A stretch of 48,968 bases of DNA from Candidatus Tabaqchalia intestinavium (GTDB lineage: Bacteria; Bacillota; Clostridia; Oscillospirales; CAJFTT01). The stretch is taken from the NCBI GenBank assembly GCA_904420005.1, contig CAJFTT010000056.1:1-48968 (forward strand), written 5' to 3'. This document shows, piece by piece, positions 41,571-48,776 of this stretch (position 1 is the first letter of the stretch; each line of letters opens with the position of its first letter). The notes under the pieces are model-generated. The model was given only the letters and a program-made list of their open reading frames with translations. It was not told the DNA's origin and did no database searches. The position numbers and the translations under genes are program-made.

Positions 41571-43178
41571 ATGGTAAAGAGCCTGAAATTTAAGTTATTT
41601 GCATTCATGAGTCTGATGGTGCTGCTGTTCGCGGGCGTTGTGGTGCTGGTCAACACCGTGTTTCTGGGACGGTACTATTTGTTCAACACCCGGGAGATGC
41701 TGCGCGAGCAGGCGCAGGCGGTCGATGCGGCTATGCCTGACGTGCTGTATATGAATTCCCGGGATTTTGAATACATCGAACGCAACAATAGCGTTTCGCT
41801 GGTGATTTACAATGACGACCACGAAGTGCTGTATGCAACGCTGCTGAAGTATTTGAGCACAACGGAAGACAACTGGCGGCAGCATTTTGAAGAGAAGCTC
41901 GATTCGGTGCTCAATTATGATATCATCAGCACGACCGACGACAGCGACACTTCGCGCTATGAGATCCAGCGGGATAAAGAGCTGGGCACAAGATACGTGG
42001 CCTATCGGACGCGGCTGTCGAACGGGCTGTGGCTGATGATCCGCACGGACCTGCGCACCGCCGATACCAGCGCGCAGATCGCCAATCAGTTCATGATCCC
42101 GTTGTGCGCCATCCTCATCATGGTCTCGCTTGTGGCCTGCTTCCTGTTCGTGCGGCATTTCACCCGGCCGATCGTCAAGATGAACGAAATCACGCGGAAC
42201 ATGTCGCGCTTTGATTTCTCCCGCAAGGTGGAGGTGCAGACGCACGACGAAATCGGCGAGCTGGCACAGAGCATCAACATCCTCTCCGACAACACCAACC
42301 GCCTGCTGACCGACCTGCAGGAAAAGAACAAGCGCCTGGAAAAGGAAATCGAGCGCGAGCGCGGTATGGAGAAAATGCGCAAGGAATTCGTCTCCAACGT
42401 CTCCCACGAGCTCAAAACGCCCATCGCCATCATCCAGGGCTATGCTGAAGGGCTGCGGCTGAACGTCGCGGCCGACGAGGAGCGGCGCAAGCTGTATTGC
42501 GACATCATCGAGAGCGAATCGTACAAGATGGACCGCCTTGTGCGGCAGCTGCTGGAGCTCTCGCAGCTCGAGTCCGGGCAGACGACGCTCAACATCACGC
42601 AGTTCGACCTGACGACGATGCTCGGCAGCGTGGTGGAGCGGCTGAAATCCATCACGGAGGACGGCGTCACCATCGAGCTCGTCTGCGAAGGGGAAAAGCC
42701 CGTGCAGGCGGACGAGATGCGCATGGGCCAGGTCGTCACCAACTATGTCAACAACGCCGTCACGCACACGAAAGGCGACAAACTGGTGCGCGTATCGGTG
42801 GCCGAGCAGCCGGAGACATACCGCGTCACGGTTTTCAACACCGGCGATCATATCCCCGAGGAGATCATGGACCGTCTCTGGACGAGCTTTTACCGTGCGG
42901 ACAAAGCGCGCTCGCGTGAAAACGGCAACTACGGACTGGGCCTGTCCATCGTCAGCGGTATCATGAAAACCCACGGCTGCGCCTATGGGGTGCGCAACGT
43001 CGAAGGCGGCGTGGAGTTCTGGTTCGAGATCAAGAAAGCGACACCCGAGCCGCAGCCGGCGGGCGAAGAAGAGACGCCCGCGCAGGAAAATCAAGCGGCA
43101 AAACCGGAGCAGAAGAGCAAGGGGGCCAAGTCGAAGCAGGCGCCCCCCGCCCCGGATGCCGGCAAGCAGAAAAAATAA
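41571..43178 (+). CDS. Sensor histidine kinase with HAMP domain
   Basis: 535 residues; the ATG follows AAAGGGAGAAAGGG. Helix 1 (about 8-32), an extracytoplasmic sensor domain of about 140 residues, helix 2 (about 172-195), HAMP (about 196-250), a coiled linker, H box SHELKTP (His279), N box NYVNNAVTHT, and G box NYGLGLSIV. The last 55 residues are a Lys/Pro/Glu/Ala-rich tail that looks disordered and is not part of the usual kinase. The sensor domain has no motif I recognise. Operon with the OmpR-type regulator. Confidence 0.94.
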   Translation: MVKSLKFKLFAFMSLMVLLFAGVVVLVNTVFLGRYYLFNTREMLREQAQAVDAAMPDVLYMNSRDFEYIERNNSVSLVIYNDDHEVLYATLLKYLSTTEDNWRQHFEEKLDSVLNYDIISTTDDSDTSRYEIQRDKELGTRYVAYRTRLSNGLWLMIRTDLRTADTSAQIANQFMIPLCAILIMVSLVACFLFVRHFTRPIVKMNEITRNMSRFDFSRKVEVQTHDEIGELAQSINILSDNTNRLLTDLQEKNKRLEKEIERERGMEKMRKEFVSNVSHELKTPIAIIQGYAEGLRLNVAADEERRKLYCDIIESESYKMDRLVRQLLELSQLESGQTTLNITQFDLTTMLGSVVERLKSITEDGVTIELVCEGEKPVQADEMRMGQVVTNYVNNAVTHTKGDKLVRVSVAEQPETYRVTVFNTGDHIPEEIMDRLWTSFYRADKARSRENGNYGLGLSIVSGIMKTHGCAYGVRNVEGGVEFWFEIKKATPEPQPAGEEETPAQENQAAKPEQKSKGAKSKQAPPAPDAGKQKK

Positions 43179-43232
43179 CTGCCCGACGCGGCCGGGCGCC
43201 TTTGCGCACTCGCCGGCTGCACCCCTTCCGGC

Positions 43233-43261
43233 CCCGCCCGGCAACGAAGCTGCCGGGCGGG
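43233..43261 (+). terminator. GC-rich hairpin after the histidine kinase gene
   Basis: An 11-bp perfect stem (43233-43243 with 43251-43261) with a 7-base loop, 55 bases after the stop. No T run follows, so it may stabilise the mRNA end rather than terminate. Confidence 0.5.
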
Positions 43262-43289
43262 CACTGTCCAGGCCAGTCTGCACGGTCAA

Positions 43290-43472
43290 GTATAGGCAGA
43301 AAACCACAGCAGGTGGCCTTCGGCAGCTGCTCTTCCTGGGGACGCAGAAAGGCCCTCTTCTGGAAGATGCATGGGCAGGGATCTTCACCCTGTGCATTCT
43401 CTGATATCTCCTATGTATTTTTAATACTTTTTAAGAAGCGCCCTGCTTAGGCAGGGAGCTTTTCTTGTTTTT
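43290..43472 (+). ncRNA. Candidate structured RNA with terminator, family unknown
   Basis: GTATAGG (43290-43296) can pair with CCTATGT (43410-43416), closing three hairpins: 43308-43312/43327-43331 capped by GCC-TTC-GGC, 43332-43336/43362-43366, and 43367-43370 plus 43375-43380 with 43388-43397. After an AT-rich gap comes a terminator, CCCTGC-TTAG-GCAGGG (43441-43456) followed by CTTTTCTTGTTTTT. No frame through the segment looks like protein. A multibranched fold with its own terminator suggests a small RNA or a riboswitch whose gene is lost. I compared it from memory with 6S, SRP, RNase P, tmRNA, T-box and c-di-GMP-I and found no convincing match. Confidence 0.4.
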
Positions 43473-43704
43473 AATACGAACCGGCACACGATACCATCGG
43501 TAGGCCCCTGTCCACCTCCGCAGGGCGCTGACCTGGAAGGCGGCCCGGCAGCCGACGGCCTGGCGTAAGGGCAGATCATCACTCCCCCACGGCAGCGGCA
43601 AAATTCGCACAAAAAGGTTGTCAACAGCAGGATAATGGAGTATGATGTGCTTAACGGGACGCTGCTGGGCCTGCCTAGAATAAGTACGCATGAGAAGGCT
43701 TCCT

Positions 43705-43797
43705 ATGGTCTTCTGCTTGAAACATGCAAATTCTCTGATTCCGCCATTTGAGCAGGAACTTCGCAATCTTGGATTTCAATTCGAAATATCCAAATAA
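43705..43797 (+). pseudogene. Protein-like fragment in the decayed region
   Basis: A 30-codon frame ending FEQELRNLGFQFEISK reads like the C-terminal end of a real protein but has no ribosome site. Together with the surrounding mixed-composition DNA (43.47-43.94 kb), which carries no intact gene, it looks like a leftover of a deleted gene. Family unknown. Confidence 0.3.
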
Positions 43798-43845
43798 ATC
43801 CAACAGTTTATTGGATACTCCAAAGCTATCAGATCAAATAGTTTT

Positions 43846-43876
43846 GGAGGAGGACTACATGCCTTATATACTCTAG
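43846..43876 (+). pseudogene. Orphan ribosome site with a five-codon frame
   Basis: GGAGGAGG lies 5-6 bases before an ATG at 43859, but the frame MPYIL ends at the TAG at 43874-43876. Such a strong site normally starts a real gene, so the body was probably deleted. A small palindrome (43868-43873 with 43880-43885) covers the stop codon. Confidence 0.35.
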
Positions 43877-43941
43877 ACAGAGTATCATTACCGTTAGTAC
43901 CAATGTCATAATGAATTAAGTTATGAAAAGAGGCAAGTTCG

Positions 43942-44376
43942 ATGAGGCAAAAAATTGTCCATATCGTTTGTGTTATCGTTGCCGTTATATTGTTAATATT
44001 GATCTTACATCAATTATGGCTTGCTGTTTTTTGGAAGCATGTTCAGATCGACCGGGTAGGAACTTTTCGAATTCCCAGACATTGGGTAATAACAGAACAA
44101 GATGAGCGATATTATATTTCTGACCGACCATTAGCGGACGACGGGTGCATAATTTATTTAGAACAATCAGAATGGCCAGATAATTCCATCAATTCCGTGA
44201 AGTATATAAAGAACTATTCCAACGAAGCTTCTTATGGCGTTTTTAGTACAACCAGCAATTCGGAAACATATTGGTTTGTCTGCTTACATAATATGGCTTT
44301 CACTGGTAAAAAAAGCCAAATCACAGAAAACAAGATCAATACTATATGCAAATCATATGTATATTCTGTAAAATAG
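43942..44376 (+). CDS. Membrane-anchored protein, paralogue of the gene at the window end
   Basis: 144 residues; the ATG follows GAGG. One N-terminal membrane helix (about 7-29), then an extracellular domain starting VGTFRIPRHWVITEQDERYYISDRPL. The partial gene at 48777 repeats this plan, with VGSFLIPEEWYFTEADSRYYISDRPL. I do not recognise the family. AT-rich codon use and the position beside an Rhs fragment suggest horizontally acquired cargo, possibly an immunity-type protein, but that is inference. It has its own terminator. Confidence 0.7.
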   Translation: MRQKIVHIVCVIVAVILLILILHQLWLAVFWKHVQIDRVGTFRIPRHWVITEQDERYYISDRPLADDGCIIYLEQSEWPDNSINSVKYIKNYSNEASYGVFSTTSNSETYWFVCLHNMAFTGKKSQITENKINTICKSYVYSVK

Positions 44377-44393
44377 TCGCACTTCTCTGTAAA

Positions 44394-44437
44394 ACAAGCG
44401 CTTCGTTTATTGACCATAACAAAGTGCTTGTTTTTTT
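44394..44437 (+). terminator. Terminator of the 43.9-kb gene
   Basis: Stem 44394-44403 with 44422-44431 (one G-U pair), followed by seven T residues, 17 bases after the stop. Confidence 0.8.
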
Positions 44438-44738
44438 GCTTATCCGATCGGTCAGTGTTTAGCCTATTCAGTACAAACACGTTATCTTAGCAGAGCGTTC
44501 AAACAAATAAAATTCTCCCCTCGGTCATACTAACAAATCGAGGCATTAAGCAGTACCGTATAGAGAGGCGATTCCCTTCAGTATGGCGCGTATTTCCGCG
44601 CAGCTGTATATGGGGATACCTAGGACAACGACACCCATTTCAACCGGCATAGCAAGGAAAACGGCAGCTAGCGCGTAAAGGCCATCGTAAAGACAAAGTC
44701 CCGAAAGAATGTGGGGAAAAGTCCCCCCAGCTTAACAT

Positions 44739-44778
44739 CTCCCGACAGCTCAAAAGAGCTGCCGGGGGATTATTTTGT
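44739..44778 (+). terminator. Hairpin with T-rich tail, no gene upstream
   Basis: Stem 44739-44751 with 44756-44768 (some G-U pairs) and an AAAA loop, followed by ATTATTTTG. The preceding 44.44-44.73 kb shows no intact gene; the hairpin probably ended a gene that has been lost. Confidence 0.5.
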
Positions 44779-44862
44779 CACCTATTCGATACAGTTCAAT
44801 TTTCTATGATACATTTTCAGTTTGGATTCTGGTTAGTTATGGATATTTTTGTGAAAGATAGA

Positions 44863-44890
44863 TTGAAATCATTTATCGTTATGTTATACT
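44863..44890 (+). promoter_or_regulatory. Promoter and ribosome site fused to an Rhs fragment
   Basis: TTGAAA (44863-44868), 16 bp, TATACT (44885-44890) with an extended -10 TG at 44882-44883, followed by AAGAAAGGGG at about 44897. A start codon would be expected near 44910, but the sequence changes there from AT-rich to GC-rich Rhs coding DNA. Confidence 0.55.
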
Positions 44891-44929
44891 AGAATTAAGA
44901 AAGGGGTATTCTCAAGGCGAGCGGGAAGG

Positions 44930-45343
44930 TTGCGCTTGCTCCAATGCCGGCAGCCCGAATGCGGAAAGGCGGACGGCCTACCGTATACGCTGGTATTCCG
45001 GTTTGACGAGGGGGGCAACGCCATCGGGTTCCAGCTCACAGTCAGCGGCTATGGCACGCAGGAATTCTGGTACCAGCGGAACCTGCAGGGCGATGTGAGC
45101 GGGCTGTATAACGGCAGCGGGACGCTGATTGGCCCGTATGCTTACGACTTCTGGGGCAAGCTGCTGGACGCTGAATTGCTGGATTCCAGCTTCGGTGGGA
45201 TTTACGGCTACGTGCTGGAACTCAATCCGATTCGTTACCGCGGGTATCGGTATGACCTCGAGACGGGCCTCTATTATTGCAACACCGGCATTACGACCCA
45301 GAGGCGGGTCAATGCAGATGGTTATGTTTCTACAGGAGCGTAA
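44930..45343 (+). pseudogene. Rhs/YD-repeat core fragment
   Basis: WYQRNLQGDVSGLYNGSGTL, YAYDFWGKLLDA, NPIRYRGYRYDLETGLYY and NADGYVSTGA are the Rhs-associated core pattern that precedes the variable toxin tip. The front (thousands of bases in a normal Rhs gene) is missing. Around 45279-45320 the expected LQxRxYDPExG string is readable only in a neighbouring frame, so two small indels scramble it, and a stop follows directly after YVSTGA where the toxin tip should begin. This is a relic of a polymorphic toxin or adhesin. The TTG used as start here is nominal. Confidence 0.8.
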
Positions 45344-45448
45344 GATCTGTAGGGGCAACAATGGAAGCCTGGATAAATGCAGGTTCCGGTTCGATTTGGA
45401 TATAAGCTGTTAAATCGATTGTCATTAAACGGGATAGAGGGTATTAAA

Positions 45449-45838
45449 ATGGCGGATATTACAGAAATTATGGATATGCTCGATTGGCATATGCCCGTTG
45501 AAATTCAATCTAAAGGAATATCTTCAGCAAGAAATATAGAAACAATTGTTCCATTTATACAACCACTAACGCCAAAATATAATAAAAACGTATGGGGAAA
45601 TTGTGCTGTTATCATAGCAGAAAAAGACGATGAAATACTTAAGCCATATTTAATTGAATTGTTAGCATGGTTGCAAGATATGAATTGGCCGGGAGCTTTT
45701 TGCATTCTAGATAGGTTGCAAAAATACTCGGATAACAATTCCATCTACAATGCAATAAATGTTTGCATTGAAAAAGCAAAAGATTGTGGAGACGAGGTTT
45801 GGGAAAGTAACTTGCATTTGCTTCTGCAGAAACAGTAA
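45449..45838 (+). CDS. DUF5071-like putative immunity protein
   Basis: 129 residues from the ATG at 45449. The central LIELLAWLQDMNWPGAFCILDRLQKYS matches the core of DUF5071, a small alpha-helical family that is common after polymorphic toxin genes. It is soluble, with no signal peptide. It lies about 100 bases after the Rhs core fragment, the position of an immunity gene, and would have neutralised the toxin tip that is now missing. Still intact, so it may protect against the same toxin from neighbours. The family call is from memory of the motif; the immunity role is inference. Confidence 0.6.
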   Translation: MADITEIMDMLDWHMPVEIQSKGISSARNIETIVPFIQPLTPKYNKNVWGNCAVIIAEKDDEILKPYLIELLAWLQDMNWPGAFCILDRLQKYSDNNSIYNAINVCIEKAKDCGDEVWESNLHLLLQKQ

Positions 45839-46290
45839 ACCCCAACCTGAGAAGCAAAGTGATCATACCAGTTATCACGAATTCTGGATAATACCAGCAA
45901 GCATCGCGTTTGGTTACCCAAACACAGACCTACCAGGAATATTACATGAACCATACAAGATCTCGCGTTTCTAGAAGATCATAGGATTGAATTTTATAAT
46001 GCCCGTTGAAGTATATACCGTTGATGGTCAGGCGGAAACGGCTTTAGCGGTAAGTGGATCTTCCAATAGGTGTGCGGACAGTCCAAATTTCCCGGCAGCC
46101 GGTTCGGGCCTGCTGGAAGACAAGGCCCCGGAAGAATATGTGGAAAAAAGCCGCACTCAAGTCCAGCGCAACAAAAAGATAGTGGGACTTCTTATCATAC
46201 AATTGCGCTTCATTCTATGCGGCGTAAAAATCCTATTGAATTTCAAACTCTAATATGTCGTTCATTATAGGATGAATAGGAGTGATTACA
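45839..46290. other. Decayed stretch after the putative immunity gene
   Basis: No intact gene. A frame from 45987 to 46253 exists but its composition shifts from coding-like to random and it has no ribosome site. A GC-rich island at 46090-46180 in AT-rich surroundings suggests further joined fragments. Confidence 0.5.
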
Positions 46291-46500
46291 ATGCTTGATG
46301 GTTTCTGGGAAGCTATAATTAGCGGTTTCATTGAATTCCTGCTATCTTATTTCCCGGTTCCAATTAAAACCAGAAAAAAATGGTTAAACTTAATTATTAT
46401 GATCCTGTGGTATACGCTGATTGGCGCTATCATTGCAGGTGTAATTGGAATAGTTTTCCTTGCTATTTTTAATCTTATTTGCTTTTTTGTTGGACTATAA
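46291..46500 (+). CDS. Small membrane protein
   Basis: 69 residues from the ATG at 46291, with AGGAG 8 bases upstream (an in-frame GTG three codons earlier is less well placed). An amphipathic first part (MLDGFWEAIISGFIEFLLS), a basic turn (PIKTRKKW), then one or two hydrophobic helices (about 30-68). Family unknown. Good ribosome site and AT-rich codon use suggest a real gene of the acquired region. Confidence 0.6.
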   Translation: MLDGFWEAIISGFIEFLLSYFPVPIKTRKKWLNLIIMILWYTLIGAIIAGVIGIVFLAIFNLICFFVGL

Positions 46501-46573
46501 GCATGCCTAATTTTTTCGGGTAATTTCTTGTATTATTTTCAACTTCATAAAACCATTGGATGGATTGGGACCT

Positions 46574-46711
46574 ATGTTGGCAATAGCAATAGCTGGGTTT
46601 GATGCGCTATGGATGCTTACTATTGAGTTGTTATTTTGGCAGGCAAAACCAGGGTATAAATATGAACGATGGATAAGAAAAAAACGCGGCGGACGAGGCG
46701 GGAAGAAGTAG
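46574..46711 (+). CDS. Possible small membrane protein or gene fragment
   Basis: 45 residues: a hydrophobic stretch (MLAIAIAGFDALWMLTIELL) followed by a strongly basic tail (RWIRKKRGGRGGKK). The frame is open back to 46511 and that part is also hydrophobic and protein-like (IKPLDGLGP), but there is no start or clear ribosome site. It may be a tiny gene or the tail of a truncated one. Confidence 0.35.
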   Translation: MLAIAIAGFDALWMLTIELLFWQAKPGYKYERWIRKKRGGRGGKK

Positions 46712-46794
46712 TAGGCAGCACAGGGCTTCGTCTCGGGGAATTTGCAATGAAATGCTTCAGCTGTTCTAGTGGTTTAGCGGTATCAAAATTGACT

Positions 46795-47124
46795 TTATCC
46801 TCGGTGAACAAGGGGCAACGCGCCCAGCGGTGGCTGAAACGGACGCGGACATGCATTCGGCGGGCGTCTCGTTTTGTGAAAAAACGGAATGGCGTATTCT
46901 GGCGCGCCCGCGCACTCGGCGGGCGTCAGCCCGCCGTCCTGCTGCGGCCTCGTCCGTACCTCTTCCCTTCTACCGCTGGGGCCATAGAGTAGTTTTTCGG
47001 GAGGAAAACGGGCGACCGGCCCCACTGACAAGGCAGCCGGGCGCTCACCCGCGGGCGAGGAAAGCGCAGCCGGCCGTCTGTTTGCCCTTGAAAAATCTTA
47101 TTCCCCTTTGTCCACCGAGGGTAA
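46795..47124. mobile_element. GC-rich insert bounded by imperfect inverted repeats
   Basis: Left end 46795-46815 and right end 47103-47124 are inverted copies (about 19 of 22 positions, one gap). The 330 bases inside are much more GC-rich than the flanks and contain no convincing gene; the word CGGCGGGCGTC occurs twice inside. This resembles a small non-autonomous element, but target-site duplications could not be confirmed. Confidence 0.4.
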
Positions 47125-47198
47125 CAAGGTTTTGGCAGGAAAATAACAACGGCGTATTGGAATAACTCAATACGCTACTTAAACAAGGGGGAACTTTT

Positions 47199-47825
47199 TT
47201 GGACGTATGGAGCGAAAATATTTGGAACATGTATTCGACCACTGCTGTAGCGCTGCTTATCAGCATCATAATCATGTTGGGGGTGGAAGTCCGCTTCATC
47301 AGAGTGTTTCTGAAACAAAACAGAGAAAAGCAGAATATTCATTTCTTGTTTTTCCATAACAAAGGAAGTCTGATCGATTTTGGCGGCGTTATTGTGTTTG
47401 CCATCATTCTAATGGCGTTTCTTATTTCGTTTTCTAAAATAGTTATGGATCTCCCTTATATGTTGAAACAAGACTTTTCTTCTGTTACAGGTGTTGTCGT
47501 TGGTCAAAATGCGAGCGGGAGAGATGACGTATATGAGGATCGAGGGTTTGAGCTTCAGGATTTGAAAACAGGAGAAATCCTTACCCTTCAAGTCAACTAT
47601 ACACCGATCCGAAAAGGAGAATATTATGAGGTGCTTTATTTACCGCACACGAAAATCGGCACAATTGTGAGAAAGCTACGAAAGGATGAAATTGAAACAT
47701 GGCTGGAAAAGGTATCGGAAAAATCACCTGGGAAGATTTCAAAAAATCTCCCTGGTGGACCTGGCTCTTTGTCGTTGCCTGTGTCGTGCTTCCCGTCACT
47801 ACGTTGGGCGGCGCGATCCCGGTAG
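47199..47825 (+). CDS. Two-helix membrane protein of unknown function
   Basis: 208 residues from a TTG at 47199 with AAGGGGG upstream. Two membrane helices (about 13-38 and 62-83) and a soluble C-terminal domain with DLKTGEILTLQVNYTPIRKGEYYEVLYLPHTKIG, a strand-rich segment like small OB/SH3-type folds. From about residue 167 the protein becomes Ser/Pro/Gly-rich and overlaps the next gene by 127 bases in another frame, where the next gene's frame looks more genuine. The original stop was probably near 47700 and has been lost by a small indel. Family unknown. Confidence 0.6.
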   Translation: MDVWSENIWNMYSTTAVALLISIIIMLGVEVRFIRVFLKQNREKQNIHFLFFHNKGSLIDFGGVIVFAIILMAFLISFSKIVMDLPYMLKQDFSSVTGVVVGQNASGRDDVYEDRGFELQDLKTGEILTLQVNYTPIRKGEYYEVLYLPHTKIGTIVRKLRKDEIETWLEKVSEKSPGKISKNLPGGPGSLSLPVSCFPSLRWAARSR

Positions 47826-47980
47826 TTTGTGCTGTTCTCGGCGCGCTGCTTTGTGTGAGAGTCGCAGCGGCGCCGGAGAAATCGATTCCTGTGAAGCTGC
47901 TGGCATGCTTCGGTATCACAATTGCCGCTTGGGGACTCGCTTATTTATTCATCTTTTCCATCTCTGTTTTGATGCGCTAG
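47699..47980 (+). CDS. Small membrane protein
   Basis: 93 residues from the ATG at 47699; there is only a weak ribosome site inside the upstream gene, suggesting translational coupling. Starts MAGKGIGKITWEDFKKSPWW, then three hydrophobic segments (about 21-35, 37-52 and 66-91). Family unknown. It overlaps the upstream gene by 127 bases, which fits a frameshift in that gene better than a natural overlap. Confidence 0.6.
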   Translation: MAGKGIGKITWEDFKKSPWWTWLFVVACVVLPVTTLGGAIPVVCAVLGALLCVRVAAAPEKSIPVKLLACFGITIAAWGLAYLFIFSISVLMR

Positions 47981-48103
47981 GAAATGGGAATAAACACACC
48001 TGTTCTCCCTATAGTATCAAATCCCGATTGTTTCAGACAAATATATCCGATTAAATAGGATAATATTTTTTAACAAGGCGCAGCAGAAAGGGGATATACC
48101 TAT

Positions 48104-48691
48104 ATGAAAAAGGGGATTTGGGGGACTTTCATCATCATTTTGCTATTAGGTTCGCTCATTGGCTGCACGCATGAGGATGAAACGCTTTTTTCAACGAGTA
48201 CGGGGTCTACTACTTCAGTAGCCTCCATATCAAGCATGTCGCCTACGATTACATCACAATCCCCTATACCATCTTCAATAGAGTCAGATGTAAATCTAAG
48301 TAAACATTACCAATTGTATGTAAATGGAAATGATATCACAGACCAGCTTCCAATACAAATTCAAAAAAGCAATGGTTATTTCGGCCTTCCGCTTCTTGCA
48401 ATAGTAAAAGCGTTGGGGGCTGAAGTCGATCGGCAAAACAGCACATCTACTCATTTTGTCTTCGCTGGACAAAGCTACATTTTAGACACGCTAGAATGTA
48501 CGCTTGTCAATGAAAATGATGTGTTAAACAACCATATTACAAGGCCACCGGGCAATACAGCTTCTTGGTCAGTAGTTGATAACGACCTCATCATTGATAA
48601 TGTTACGTTAAGATATGCGCTGGAAGAATTCAACGCAAAATTAGAAATAGATCACCAGCAATCTGTTATTCATATTAAAACGTGTACGTAA
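48104..48691 (+). CDS. Lipoprotein with a copper-amine-oxidase-stalk-like domain
   Basis: 195 residues; the ATG follows AAAGGGG. Lipobox LIGC (Cys21), a Ser/Thr-rich linker (about 25-65), then a domain in which YQLYVNGNDITDQLPIQIQKSNGYFGLPLLAIVKALGAEVD follows the plan of the copper amine oxidase N-terminal (stalk) repeat, a small cell-wall-associated fold common in Firmicutes. Function unknown. It lies directly before the partial paralogue at the window edge. Confidence 0.7.
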   Translation: MKKGIWGTFIIILLLGSLIGCTHEDETLFSTSTGSTTSVASISSMSPTITSQSPIPSSIESDVNLSKHYQLYVNGNDITDQLPIQIQKSNGYFGLPLLAIVKALGAEVDRQNSTSTHFVFAGQSYILDTLECTLVNENDVLNNHITRPPGNTASWSVVDNDLIIDNVTLRYALEEFNAKLEIDHQQSVIHIKTCT

Positions 48692-48776
48692 GACGAGCTT
48701 GGGCCTAAAATCTCCAAATTTTCCTTTCTTTGATAACTCCCAGTATCCCACTAACATCCATGTAGGAGGAATCCAT

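Noticed and set aside
43300-43400. c-di-GMP-I riboswitch (GGGGACGCAGAAAGG resembles its GGGACGCAAAGCC core)
   Set aside because: The 5' CAGGGCAAACC element and the 3' GGTAGCGGGG-type element are missing, and the spacing does not fit.
45987-46253. 88-codon frame after the DUF5071-like gene
   Set aside because: No ribosome site and a composition change midway; likely chance frame over joined fragments.
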